This document shows positions 25,163-33,326 of a stretch of DNA of 64,000 nucleotides, piece by piece (positions within the stretch are counted from its first letter, which is position 1; every line of letters begins with the position of its first letter). The DNA comes from Arthrobacter sp. B6 (lineage in GTDB: Bacteria > Actinomycetota > Actinomycetes > Actinomycetales > Micrococcaceae), in assembly GCF_001663775.1 (NCBI RefSeq), contig NZ_KV467168.1, positions 980,460-1,044,459 on the forward strand, given 5' to 3'. A program made the translations under genes and the position numbers. The notes beneath the pieces are model-generated. The model was given only the letters and a program-made list of their open reading frames with translations. It was not told where the DNA came from and did no database searches.

Positions 25163-26209
25163 TTACAGTTCAGTCCAGTCGAGGACAACTTTGCCGCCGA
25201 CGCCGGCGCGGGCAATGTCAAAGCCCTTTTCCCACTCCCGTGCGGGGAGCTGGTCCGTCACCACGGCCGTGATGCCGGCGTGCAGCACCGGGTTGGAGGA
25301 CAGCATGGCGCTCATGGCATACCAGGTCTCGTACATTTCCCGCCCGTAGATGCCTTTCAGGGTCAGCATGTGGGTGACCACCTTCCCCCAGTCGATGGTG
25401 ATGTCCTGGCTGGGCAGGCCGAGCATCGCGATCCGGCCGCCGTGGTTCATGTTGTCGATCATCTCAGGCAGGGCAGTGGGATGGCCTGACATTTCCATGC
25501 CGATGTCGAAGCCCTCCCGCATGCCCAGTTCACGCTGGGCATCCTCGACCCTCGTGGTGGAGACGTCGATGGCAAGGTCCACGCCGAGCCGCCGGGCCAG
25601 GTCAAGGCGCGGCTGCGAGACGTCGGTGATGGCGATCTTGCGTGCCCCGGCGTGGCGTGCCACGGCGATGGCCATGAGGCCGATGGGCCCGGCACCGGTG
25701 ATCAGCACGTCCTCCCCCACCAGGGGGAAGCTGAGGGCGGTGTGCACGGCGTTGCCGAACGGATCAAAAATGGCGCCAAGCTCAGGGGTGATCGAGGGAT
25801 CGTGGTGGACCCAGACGTTTGTTTCCGGGATGACCACAAACTCGGCGAAGGCCCCGTCCCGCTGCACGCCCACGCTGACGGTGTGGATGCACATCTGCCG
25901 GCGGCCCGCACGGCAGTTCCGGCAGATCCCGCACACCACATGGCCTTCGCCGGAGACCCGGTCCCCCACCTTGACGTCGCGGACGTCCACGCCAGTTTCC
26001 ACCACCTCGCCATAGAACTCGTGGCCGGCGATCAGCGGCGCCTGGATGATGCCTTGGGCCCACGAGTCCCAGGACTGGATGTGCAGGTCAGTCCCGCAGA
26101 TGCCCGTAGTCAGGACGCGGATCTTGACCTCATTGGGGCCGGCCTCGGGCTCCGGACGGTCAACAAGTTCGAACCCGGCCTGCGCGCCGGACTTGTAAAG
26201 GGCCTTCAT
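25163..26209 (-). CDS. tdh: L-threonine 3-dehydrogenase
   Basis: Zinc-dependent MDR dehydrogenase of 348 aa, first step of threonine to glycine. The catalytic zinc site is GICGTDLHI plus GHEFYGEV; the structural zinc lobe is [15 protein letters not shown]; the NAD loop is [20 protein letters not shown]. The start at 26209 (M-K-A-L-Y-K-S) has GAGGAAG in front; the frame is open to 26278 but the added residues are unlike the family. It heads the tdh-kbl operon, divergent from a LysR-type gene. Confidence 0.95.
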   Translation of the reverse strand: MKALYKSGAQAGFELVDRPEPEAGPNEVKIRVLTTGICGTDLHIQSWDSWAQGIIQAPLIAGHEFYGEVVETGVDVRDVKVGDRVSGEGHVVCGICRNCRAGRRQMCIHTVSVGVQRDGAFAEFVVIPETNVWVHHDPSITPELGAIFDPFGNAVHTALSFPLVGEDVLITGAGPIGLMAIAVARHAGARKIAITDVSQPRLDLARRLGVDLAIDVSTTRVEDAQRELGMREGFDIGMEMSGHPTALPEMIDNMNHGGRIAMLGLPSQDITIDWGKVVTHMLTLKGIYGREMYETWYAMSAMLSSNPVLHAGITAVVTDQLPAREWEKGFDIARAGVGGKVVLDWTEL

Positions 26210-26281
26210 TGGCTTCCTCACTCCTGGTAATCGCCCGGATGCTGCGGGCAGTTCTTCCTTCAATGGAGCCATTTTCAAAGA

Positions 26282-26329
26282 ATTAGCACAAGCAGTATTT
26301 TCTCAATCGACGATGTAGCAAGTGCTAAT
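26282..26329. promoter_or_regulatory. inverted repeat in the tdh/LysR divergent promoter
   Basis: ATTAGCAC (26282-26289) and GTGCTAAT (26322-26329) are perfect reverse complements, 32 bp apart, in the 135-bp gap between tdh and the LysR gene. The placement, 16 bp before the LysR ATG, fits a LysR-type binding region that also represses its own gene. Confidence 0.5.
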
Positions 26330-26344
26330 GCATAGACTGACGGC

Positions 26345-27271
26345 ATGGAAATTCACCAGCTGGAAATCCTCCGTGAGCTTGGGGAGCTGGGCAGCGTGAA
26401 AGCCGTGGCAGAGACTCTGATGGTCACACCCTCCGCCGTGTCCCAGCAACTGTCCCTGCTGCAACGGAACGTCGAGGTCCCGCTGACGCGGAAGGAGGGC
26501 CGGAATCTGGTGCTCACGGAAGCCGGCCAGGTGCTCGCCGACGCCGGCGCCGCCGTCGTCAGCGCCATGGCGGATGCGCGCTCGGCGATCGGCGCTTATC
26601 ACGGTTCGCCCGGAGGGCCCGTGACGGTCAGCGGATTCCACAGCGCAGGCCAGGCGCTGTTTGCGCCGCTCGCGCGGATGCTGGATGCGCCCGGCCAGCC
26701 CACCGTCCAGCTCTCCGACGAGGACGTTGCCCAGCAGGATTTCCCGGCGCTGACGGCGCGCTACGACCTGGTCATCGCGCACCGGATGGACCACAGTCCG
26801 AGGTGGCCGGCGGACCGGGTGGCGGTGATTCCCCTGGCCCACGAACCTCTCGACGTTGCGCTTCCGGCGGACCACCGCCTGGCCGGCCAGGACACGCTGG
26901 CCGCGTCCGACGTCGTGGGTGAAGCCTGGGTGACGAGCCACACCGGCTATTCCCCCGCTGACGTGCTGTCCGCCGTCGCGGCCGTCTCCAGCAAGGAACT
27001 GAACATCGTCCACCGGATTAACGACTACTCCACCGTTGCCGCGCTCGTGGCGGCAGGCGGCGTGGTGGGCCTGCTGCCACGCCATACGGCCCGGCCGGTC
27101 CTCAACCCGGACATTGTGCTGCGTCCGCTCGAGGGCATCAGCACGCGGCGGCGCATCGACATTTTGGCCCGCCCGGAGAACCTGAAGCGCCGTTCGGTGA
27201 CGCTTGTGTGCGAGGCACTGCAGGCGATCATGACCGGGCTGGTGGAACAGGGCCCAACTAAGTCGCAGTAG
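26345..27271 (+). CDS. LysR-family transcriptional regulator
   Basis: A 308-aa regulator. The N-terminal winged helix-turn-helix reads LEILRELGELGSVKAVAETLMVTPSAVSQQL, written here as one contiguous domain at residues 6-36; the effector domain follows from about residue 85 with VSGFHSAGQALFAPLA. It diverges from tdh-kbl and is the likely regulator of threonine use. The last codons and TAG stop lie inside the palindromic repeat copy B. Confidence 0.92.
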   Translation: MEIHQLEILRELGELGSVKAVAETLMVTPSAVSQQLSLLQRNVEVPLTRKEGRNLVLTEAGQVLADAGAAVVSAMADARSAIGAYHGSPGGPVTVSGFHSAGQALFAPLARMLDAPGQPTVQLSDEDVAQQDFPALTARYDLVIAHRMDHSPRWPADRVAVIPLAHEPLDVALPADHRLAGQDTLAASDVVGEAWVTSHTGYSPADVLSAVAAVSSKELNIVHRINDYSTVAALVAAGGVVGLLPRHTARPVLNPDIVLRPLEGISTRRRIDILARPENLKRRSVTLVCEALQAIMTGLVEQGPTKSQ

Positions 27272-27316
27272 ATGTCGTTATGGGCCCCCAAAACGACTCC
27301 TGCTGCTACCTACTTT
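27253..27316. repeat. palindromic intergenic repeat, copy B (degenerate)
   Basis: The same element as at 7362 and 28044: GTCGCAGTAGATGTCGTTATG on the left and CGACTCCTGCTGCTACC on the right. About eight mismatches fall in 29 paired positions. It contains the stop codons of both convergent neighbours (27269-27271 plus strand, 27310-27312 minus strand). Confidence 0.75.
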
Positions 27317-27921
27317 TCGGATGGCTTGCCGTGGCCGTGGCCCTTGCCTGATTCTTTGCCGAGTCCCTTGCCCTGTCCTTTGCCCATGCCTTTACCAAGG
27401 CCGAGTCCGGGGCCGGTTCCCGCACCCTCGACGATCTTTTCCGCCGTGACGGTGTCGCCCCTCTTGACGCCGGAAACCCGTACGGACTCACCCGTGGCGA
27501 TTTCCGCTATGGTGACCTCTGAGGGCTTCAGCCGCTTGCCGTCGTCGTCCCTTGCGGCTGAACCGTCCGCGGCCGGGGCAGGGAACTTGATGATTTTGGT
27601 CTCCGCGCTGACGGCGAAACTCTGCGTGAAGCCGTCCTCGCTTTTCACGGTGACCGATGTTTCGCTGACGGCCTCCACCGCGCCCTGCTGGCTCAGTTCC
27701 GTTTCGAAGGTCCCGTCTGCCTTCTTCACCACGCTCTCGCTGTGCAGGTGCTGCGGTCGCTGGGCCTTGTCGGATTTCCCTGGGCCGGAGGCAGACGAGG
27801 AGGGGGCGGGCGAGGGCGTATCGGCGGACCAGGCAATGGCGACTCCTGTCCCCGTCAGCGCGACGGCCACCACGCCGGCAAGCGCGATCTTACGGAATTT
27901 CAACGGATTTCGGACCGACAT
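27310..27921 (-). CDS. exported DUF5666-like protein with Gly/Lys/His-rich tail
   Basis: About 203 aa. An N-terminal signal or anchor segment (KIALAGVVAVALTGTGVAIAW) is followed by a Ser/Pro-rich linker and a small beta-rich region (GAVEAVSETSVTVKSEDGF ... VSGVKRGDTVTAEKI) that resembles DUF5666-type repeats. The C-terminus is low-complexity (GKGMGKGQGKGLGK, then GHGHGK). I choose the ATG at 27921, with GGGAGG eight bases upstream; the ATG at 27927 sits too close to it. Function unknown; the His/Lys-rich tail might bind metal or the wall polymer. Its stop codon lies in repeat copy B. Confidence 0.7.
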   Translation of the reverse strand: MSVRNPLKFRKIALAGVVAVALTGTGVAIAWSADTPSPAPSSSASGPGKSDKAQRPQHLHSESVVKKADGTFETELSQQGAVEAVSETSVTVKSEDGFTQSFAVSAETKIIKFPAPAADGSAARDDDGKRLKPSEVTIAEIATGESVRVSGVKRGDTVTAEKIVEGAGTGPGLGLGKGMGKGQGKGLGKESGKGHGHGKPSEK

Positions 27922-28043
27922 GGCCATACCTCCCACAGCACGGGCAGGGCCCCTGTGCCCTGGACCTTCAGTGTAGGACCGGGAACAGTCGGTGAACACG
28001 AGTACTTTTGCGGCCAAAGGAGTGTGAGTACTACCTAGAACGA

Positions 28044-28103
28044 AACTGGGTCGCAGCAGATGTCGTTCTGAGCGTTCAAAACGACATCTGCTGCGACCCA
28101 GTT
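28044..28103. repeat. palindromic intergenic repeat, copy C
   Basis: Arms of 27 bp (28044-28070 and 28077-28103) pair with one mismatch. The arm begins AACTGGGTCGCAGCAG and continues ATGTCGTT. It is nearly the same sequence as copy A at 7362. It lies upstream of the exported protein and downstream of gatB. Confidence 0.85.
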
Positions 28104-28130
28104 GGGTTAAATCAGGTGGCCCGACCCCGG

Positions 28131-29639
28131 CTAGCCTTCAACTCCAAGTTTTGCCAGGATCAGCTCGCGGACGCGGCCGGCGTCGGCCTGCCCGCGCGTT
28201 GCCTTCATGACCCCTCCCACGATGGCCCCGATGGCCTGAACCTTGCCGCCGCGGATCTTGTCCGCGACGTCGGGCTGCGCGGCCAGGGCGGCGTCGATGG
28301 CCTCCAGCAGGGGGCCATCGTCCGAAACGACGGCGAGGCCGCGCTTCTCCACAATCTCCGCAGGTGTGCCTTCGCCGGCCAGCACGCCGTCCAGGACCTC
28401 GGTGGCCATCTTGTTGTTGATCTTGCCGTCCTCCACCAGCTTGGCGAGTTCAACAATGGTGGCAGGCTGGACGCCCAGCTGGCCGGGATCGACATCGGCG
28501 TTCTTGGCCCGGCCCACGATCTCGCCCATCCACCATTTGCGGGCCACGGAGGCCGAGGCGCCCGCGGCGATGGTTTCCTGGATCTCGTCCATGACGCCGG
28601 CGTTGACCACGTCGCGGAATTCAAGGTCCGAGTAGCCCCAGTCGGCCTGCAGCCGTTTCCGGCGGGCAGCGGGCGGTTCGGGCAGGGTGGCCCGGAGTTC
28701 CTCGACCCATTCCCGTGAAGGAACCACCGGTACCAGGTCGGGCTCCGGGAAGTAGCGGTAGTCGTCGGCGTCGGACTTGGCACGGCCGGACGTCGTGGTG
28801 CGTGTGTCCTCGTGCCAGTGGCGGGTTTCCTGCACTACCGGCTCGCCGGAGTCCAGGACTGCGGCATGCCGCCGGATCTCGTAGTGGACCGCGTGTTCGA
28901 CGGCGCGCAGCGAGTTCACGTTCTTGGTCTCGGACCGGATGCCGAAGCGTTCGCGGCCGTGCGGGCGGAGCGAAACGTTCGCGTCGCAGCGGACGTTGCC
29001 GCGTTCCATCTTCGCGTCGGACACACCAAGGTTCTTGACGATCTCCCGGACCGCAGCCACGTAGGCCTTGGCGAGCTCGGGGGCGCGGGAACCTGCACCC
29101 TGGATCGGCTTGGTGACGATCTCCACGAGCGGCACGCCGGCACGGTTGTAGTCCACCAGCGAGAAGTCGGCGCCCTGGATCCGGCCGGTGGCCCCGCCCA
29201 TGTGGGTCAGCTTCCCGGCGTCCTCCTCCATGTGGGCGCGCTCGATCTCCACGCGGAAGATCGTGCCGTCGGAGAGTTCGATGTCCAGGTAGCCGTCATA
29301 CGCGATGGGTTCGTCGTACTGGGACGTCTGGAAGTTCTTCGGGGTATCCGGATAGAAGTAGTTCTTCCGGGCGAAGCGGCAGGATTCGGCGATCTTGCAG
29401 TTGAGCGCAAGGCCGATCTTGATCGAGGACTCGATGGCGGTTTTGTTCACCACCGGCAGGACGCCCGGCATGCCGAGGTCCACCTCGTTGACGTTCGTGT
29501 TCGGCTCATCACCGAAAACGTTGGGAGCCGAGGAGAACATCTTGGTTTTGGTGTTGAGCTCCACGTGGACCTCAAACCCCAGGACCGGATCGTACTTCTC
29601 CATGGCCTCTTCGAAGCTCAGGGTTGCGTCTGCGCTCAT
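28131..29639 (-). CDS. gatB: Asp/Glu-tRNA amidotransferase subunit B
   Basis: A 502-aa subunit that binds misacylated tRNA and, with GatA and GatC, amidates Glu-tRNA-Gln (and Asp-tRNA-Asn). The N-terminal GLEVHVEL-type motif is visible as [10 protein letters not shown]; the family core [16 protein letters not shown] and [12 protein letters not shown] follow, and the C-terminal YqeY-like tail ends [16 protein letters not shown]. The start is the ATG at 29639, which overlaps the gatA TAA stop; the longer frame lies inside gatA. Confidence 0.97.
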   Translation of the reverse strand: MSADATLSFEEAMEKYDPVLGFEVHVELNTKTKMFSSAPNVFGDEPNTNVNEVDLGMPGVLPVVNKTAIESSIKIGLALNCKIAESCRFARKNYFYPDTPKNFQTSQYDEPIAYDGYLDIELSDGTIFRVEIERAHMEEDAGKLTHMGGATGRIQGADFSLVDYNRAGVPLVEIVTKPIQGAGSRAPELAKAYVAAVREIVKNLGVSDAKMERGNVRCDANVSLRPHGRERFGIRSETKNVNSLRAVEHAVHYEIRRHAAVLDSGEPVVQETRHWHEDTRTTTSGRAKSDADDYRYFPEPDLVPVVPSREWVEELRATLPEPPAARRKRLQADWGYSDLEFRDVVNAGVMDEIQETIAAGASASVARKWWMGEIVGRAKNADVDPGQLGVQPATIVELAKLVEDGKINNKMATEVLDGVLAGEGTPAEIVEKRGLAVVSDDGPLLEAIDAALAAQPDVADKIRGGKVQAIGAIVGGVMKATRGQADAGRVRELILAKLGVEG

Positions 29640-31228
29640 TATTTTGCCTCCTTGGCATCCACGAGCATCGCGGCGGGGTCGACCACCGGGGAGGCGGCCA
29701 ACGACGGGGCCTGGGCCAGGAGCGGTCCGCCCCACTTCACCTCCAGCAGGGATTCCAGGACGGCACCCACCCGGTAGAGGCGGGCATCCTGGCGGGCCGG
29801 TGCCAGCAGCTGGATGCCAACGGGCAGGCCGTCCTCGTCAGCCAGGCCGCCCGGCAGGGACAGGCCGGGGACTCCGGCCAGGTTGGCGGGGATGGTGGCG
29901 ACATCGTTGAGGTACATCGCCAGGGGGTCATCCAGCTTCTCGCCGAGCTTGAAGGCCGTGGTCGGGGCCGTGGGCGAGATCAGGACGTCGGCCACCGTGA
30001 ACGCGGCGTCGAAGTCGCGCTGGACCAGCGTGCGCACTTTTTGGGCCGAGCCGTAGTAGGCGTCGTAGTAGCCCGCGCTCAGGGCGTAGGTCCCAAGGAT
30101 AATGCGGCGCTTGACTTCGTCGCCGAAGCCGGCGGCGCGCGTGGCACCCATGACGCGTTCGATGGTCATGGGTCCGTCCTCGGGAAGGACGCGCAGGCCG
30201 TAACGGACGCCGTCGAACTTTGCCAGGTTGGAGGAGGCCTCCGACGGCATGATCAGGTAGTACGCGCCGAGGGCGTACTGGAAGTTGGGGCAGGACACCT
30301 CAACGATTTCCGCGCCTGCCTGCCTGAGCAGTTCCAGCGAGTCGTTGAAGCGGTTCTCGACCCCGGCCTGGTAGCCCTCACCGTGGAGTTCCTTGATGAT
30401 GCCAATCCGCATGCCCTCCACATTGCCCAGCCGCGCGGCTGCAACGAGGTCTTCCAGGGGGTCGGGCAGGGAGGTGGAGTCGAACGGGTCGTGCCCGCCG
30501 ATGACCTCGTGCAGCAGCGCGGAGTCCAGAACTGTCCGGGTGACCGGCCCGATCTGGTCCAGCGAGGAGGCCATGGCGATGGCACCATACCGTGACACGC
30601 TGCCGTAGGTGGGCTTGACGCCCACGGTGCCGGTGACGGCGCCGGGCTGGCGGATGGAGCCGCCCGTGTCCGTGCCGAGGGCCAGCGGAGCTTCGAAGGC
30701 GGCCACAGCGGCAGCCGAACCGCCGCCGGAGCCGCCGGGGATCCGGTCCAGGTCCCACGGGTTCCTGGTGGGGCCGTAGGCTGAGTGCTCCGTCGAGGAG
30801 CCCATGGCGAATTCGTCCAGGTTGGTCTTGCCCAGGATGGGCATCTTGGCGTCACGCAGCCGCTTGACCACGGTGGCGTCATACGGGCTGTGCCAGCCCT
30901 CAAGGATCTTGGAGCCGGCCGTGGTGGGCTGGCCAATGGTGACGATGAGGTCCTTGACCGCGATCGGCACGCCCGCGAGCTCGTGGAGTTCCTCGGCCGC
31001 GGCGCCGCCGGCGGCACGGATGGCGTCAACCTCGGCGGCGACGGCGAGCGCTTCCTCCGTGTTGACGTGCAGGAACGCGTTCACGCCGCGTTCGCCGCCG
31101 TCGACCGCTGCGATCCGGTCCAGGTGCGCCTGCACAACCTCGACGGAGGTGATTTCGCGGGCGGCGAGCTTCTCGGCCAGCTGGGCAGCGGAGAGGCGGA
31201 TGAGCTGGGTGCTGTTAGTTTCAGTCAT
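29639..31228 (-). CDS. gatA: Asp/Glu-tRNA amidotransferase subunit A
   Basis: Amidase-signature subunit of 529 aa that releases ammonia from glutamine. The Ser-cisSer-Lys triad is visible: Lys in PIAVKDLI, Ser in the Gly/Ser-rich [13 protein letters not shown], and Ser in [12 protein letters not shown]. The order gatC-gatA-gatB is the common one. It starts 6 bp after gatC and its stop overlaps the gatB start (TAATG). Confidence 0.97.
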   Translation of the reverse strand: MTETNSTQLIRLSAAQLAEKLAAREITSVEVVQAHLDRIAAVDGGERGVNAFLHVNTEEALAVAAEVDAIRAAGGAAAEELHELAGVPIAVKDLIVTIGQPTTAGSKILEGWHSPYDATVVKRLRDAKMPILGKTNLDEFAMGSSTEHSAYGPTRNPWDLDRIPGGSGGGSAAAVAAFEAPLALGTDTGGSIRQPGAVTGTVGVKPTYGSVSRYGAIAMASSLDQIGPVTRTVLDSALLHEVIGGHDPFDSTSLPDPLEDLVAAARLGNVEGMRIGIIKELHGEGYQAGVENRFNDSLELLRQAGAEIVEVSCPNFQYALGAYYLIMPSEASSNLAKFDGVRYGLRVLPEDGPMTIERVMGATRAAGFGDEVKRRIILGTYALSAGYYDAYYGSAQKVRTLVQRDFDAAFTVADVLISPTAPTTAFKLGEKLDDPLAMYLNDVATIPANLAGVPGLSLPGGLADEDGLPVGIQLLAPARQDARLYRVGAVLESLLEVKWGGPLLAQAPSLAASPVVDPAAMLVDAKEAK

Positions 31229-31234
31229 TGTGCC

Positions 31235-31531
31235 TTATGCCTCGTCCAGGATTGCCGGGACCTTGAAGCGGTTCTCGTCGGAATCCGGAGCCCCCGAAAG
31301 TGCCTGGTCCGCGGTGAAGGTGTGGCCCACGACGTCCTCGCGGAACACGTTGCTCAGCGGGATCGGGTGGGAGGTTGCCGGGACGTCGTCGCCGGCGGCT
31401 TCACTCACGGATTTAACTGACTCAACGATGACGGCGAGTTCGCCCGCCATCCTGTCCAGCTCTTCAGCACTCATCTCGATGTGAGCGAGCCGCGCGAGGT
31501 GCGCGACGTCGTCACGGTTGATCGCAGCCAT
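31235..31531 (-). CDS. gatC: Asp/Glu-tRNA amidotransferase subunit C
   Basis: A 98-aa subunit that wraps the GatA-GatB interface. The N-terminus DDVAHLARLAHIEMSAEELDR is the family signature; the C-terminal part (FREDVVGHTFTADQALSGAPD) fits. I start at the ATG at 31531 with GGGGA upstream; a TTG at 31546 is less likely. It heads the gatCAB operon. Confidence 0.95.
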   Translation of the reverse strand: MAAINRDDVAHLARLAHIEMSAEELDRMAGELAVIVESVKSVSEAAGDDVPATSHPIPLSNVFREDVVGHTFTADQALSGAPDSDENRFKVPAILDEA

Positions 31532-31587
31532 GGATCTCCCCTGCAAGTTCGAATTGTTTTCCGGACCAGTCTAGTGGGGAAACGTCG

Positions 31588-31627
31588 GTGCCCGTCTGAC
31601 GACCCCCAGCGGGCGTCAGACGGGCAC
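31588..31627. terminator. hairpin downstream of citMHS
   Basis: GTGCCCGTCTGACG (31588-31601) and CGTCAGACGGGCAC (31614-31627) are perfect 14-bp complements with a 12-base loop. They lie about 50 bp after the transporter stop, on the minus strand, before gatC. Confidence 0.6.
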
Positions 31628-31676
31628 GTCGGTGCCGTGGTCCCGGCCACGAGGGCAGGCCACAGGCAGCACAAGA

Positions 31677-33146
31677 CTAACCGATACCAATGGCTCCAGT
31701 CAGCATTCCCACACCAAGCATTACGAGGGAGATGACGGCTGTGCGCCACAGCACCTTCTTGTGGTGGTCGCCCAGGTCCACCTTGGCCAGCGAAACCAGC
31801 AGCAGGATGGCCGGAACCAGCGGGCTCTGCAGGTGGAACGGCTGGCCGGTGATGGAGGCGCGGGCCATCTCGGCGGCGCTGATGCCGTAGTGCGCAGCGG
31901 TCTCGCTGAGCACGGGCAGGACGCCAAAGTAGAAGGCGTCGTTGCTCATGAAGAAGGTCATGGGGATGCTGAGGACACCTGTGATGACTGCCATGAAGGG
32001 GCCCATGCTCGTGGGGATGATCTGGACCAGCCAGGCGGACATAGCTTCCACCATGCCGGTTCCGGTCAGGACACCGGTGAGGACCGCGGCGGCCATGACC
32101 ATGCTCACCACGGCCACGATGGACGGCGCATGGGCAATCAGCTGCGTGCCCTGTTCCTTGACGTTGGGGAAGTTGACGACCAGCGCGACGGCGGAGCCGA
32201 CCATGAAGACGAACGGCAGCGGCACGAGGTCGGCCACGAGCATCACCATCACCGCGATGGTCAGGCCAAGGTTGAACCAGATCAGCTTGGGGCGCAGCGT
32301 GGAGCGGTTGGGGTCAAGGGCGGTGTCGGCCATTGCGGAGTCGTGCTCGTCCACGAGGATCTCCGTGCGCTCCAGGACTGCAACGGAACCGCCGACGGCG
32401 GGGCTTCCGGTTCCGGGGGTACGTGACCCCGTGCGGTTGGTTCCCGAACCGCCACCGGGCGTGCCGCCGTCGAACGCTTCCGGAGAAAAAGGTTCTGCCG
32501 TAGACGGCACGCTCCAGATTTCCGGCTCGGTGGCGCGCAGGCGGTTGCGTTCCTGCAGGCCCAGCAGCCAGGAGAACGCGAAGACCACCACGAGGCCGGC
32601 GATGAGGGACGGGATCATGGGAACAAAAACGTCGTTGACTTCAAGGTTGAGGGCCGTGGCGGCGCGGGCCGTGGGGCCACCCCACGGAATGATGTTCATG
32701 GTGCCGTTGGCGAGGCCGGCCACGCAGGTCAGGACCACCGGGCTCATCTTCAGGCGCAGGTAGATGGGCAGCATGGCGGCGGTGGTGAGGATGAAGGTGG
32801 TGGAGCCGTCGCCGTCCAGGGAAACCGCAGCTGCCAGGATGGCGGTGCCCAGCACCACCTTGGCGGGGTCGTTGCCCAGCTTGCGCAGGATGAACTTCAC
32901 CAGCGGATCGAACAGCCCGACGTCGATCATCAGGCCGAAGTAGATGATGGCGAACATCAGCAGGGCCGCGGTGGACGTCATGGACTTCATCGAATCCAGG
33001 ACCATGTCCCCGAGGCCCAGCCCGGCGCCTGCAAAGAGGCCAAAAACGGTGGGGACGATGATCAGCGCCAGCACTGGCGTCAACTTCTTCGTCATGATCA
33101 GCACCATGAATACCGCGATCATGGCGAATCCAAGTAATACCAGCAC
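31677..33146 (-). CDS. CitMHS-family citrate:cation/proton symporter
   Basis: A 489-aa transporter with about twelve membrane helices. The order and motifs (DSMKSMTSTAALLMFAIIYFG, GDGSTTFILTTAAMLP, FMSNDAFYFGVLPVLSETA; each quoted as a separate stretch) match the citrate-Mg/Ca symporters. A Gly/Ser/Thr-rich, non-membrane loop of about 60 residues sits in the middle, longer than in many relatives. GTG start at 33146 with AAGGAG upstream. It diverges from a CitA/CitB-type sensor pair, which probably controls it. Confidence 0.9.
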   Translation of the reverse strand: MLVLLGFAMIAVFMVLIMTKKLTPVLALIIVPTVFGLFAGAGLGLGDMVLDSMKSMTSTAALLMFAIIYFGLMIDVGLFDPLVKFILRKLGNDPAKVVLGTAILAAAVSLDGDGSTTFILTTAAMLPIYLRLKMSPVVLTCVAGLANGTMNIIPWGGPTARAATALNLEVNDVFVPMIPSLIAGLVVVFAFSWLLGLQERNRLRATEPEIWSVPSTAEPFSPEAFDGGTPGGGSGTNRTGSRTPGTGSPAVGGSVAVLERTEILVDEHDSAMADTALDPNRSTLRPKLIWFNLGLTIAVMVMLVADLVPLPFVFMVGSAVALVVNFPNVKEQGTQLIAHAPSIVAVVSMVMAAAVLTGVLTGTGMVEAMSAWLVQIIPTSMGPFMAVITGVLSIPMTFFMSNDAFYFGVLPVLSETAAHYGISAAEMARASITGQPFHLQSPLVPAILLLVSLAKVDLGDHHKKVLWRTAVISLVMLGVGMLTGAIGIG

Positions 33147-33326
33147 GGCCGGCTCCTTCTTGTGAACAGCGACACAGCAGTGTGACGCGTGCTACAGACG
33201 TTATAGTGGCGGCCGTCACCGCTGTGCCTTTGGCTCAATTGATTGGCATACTGCTTATTGCGAGCATTTTGCGCATTGTGCTCACGGCTTGCCGTCAGCC
33301 AGCCAACCCGGAAATCAAGGAGGATT
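33147..33326. promoter_or_regulatory. citMHS / sensor-kinase divergent regulatory region
   Basis: This 180-bp gap holds an imperfect dyad: CACAGC (33173-33178) with GCTGTG (33221-33226), and TGACG (33183-33187) with CGTCA (33214-33218). At its centre, on the minus strand, is a -10-like TATAAC (33200-33205). This is a likely site for the CitB-type regulator. AAGGAGGATT precedes the kinase ATG at 33327. Confidence 0.5.
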
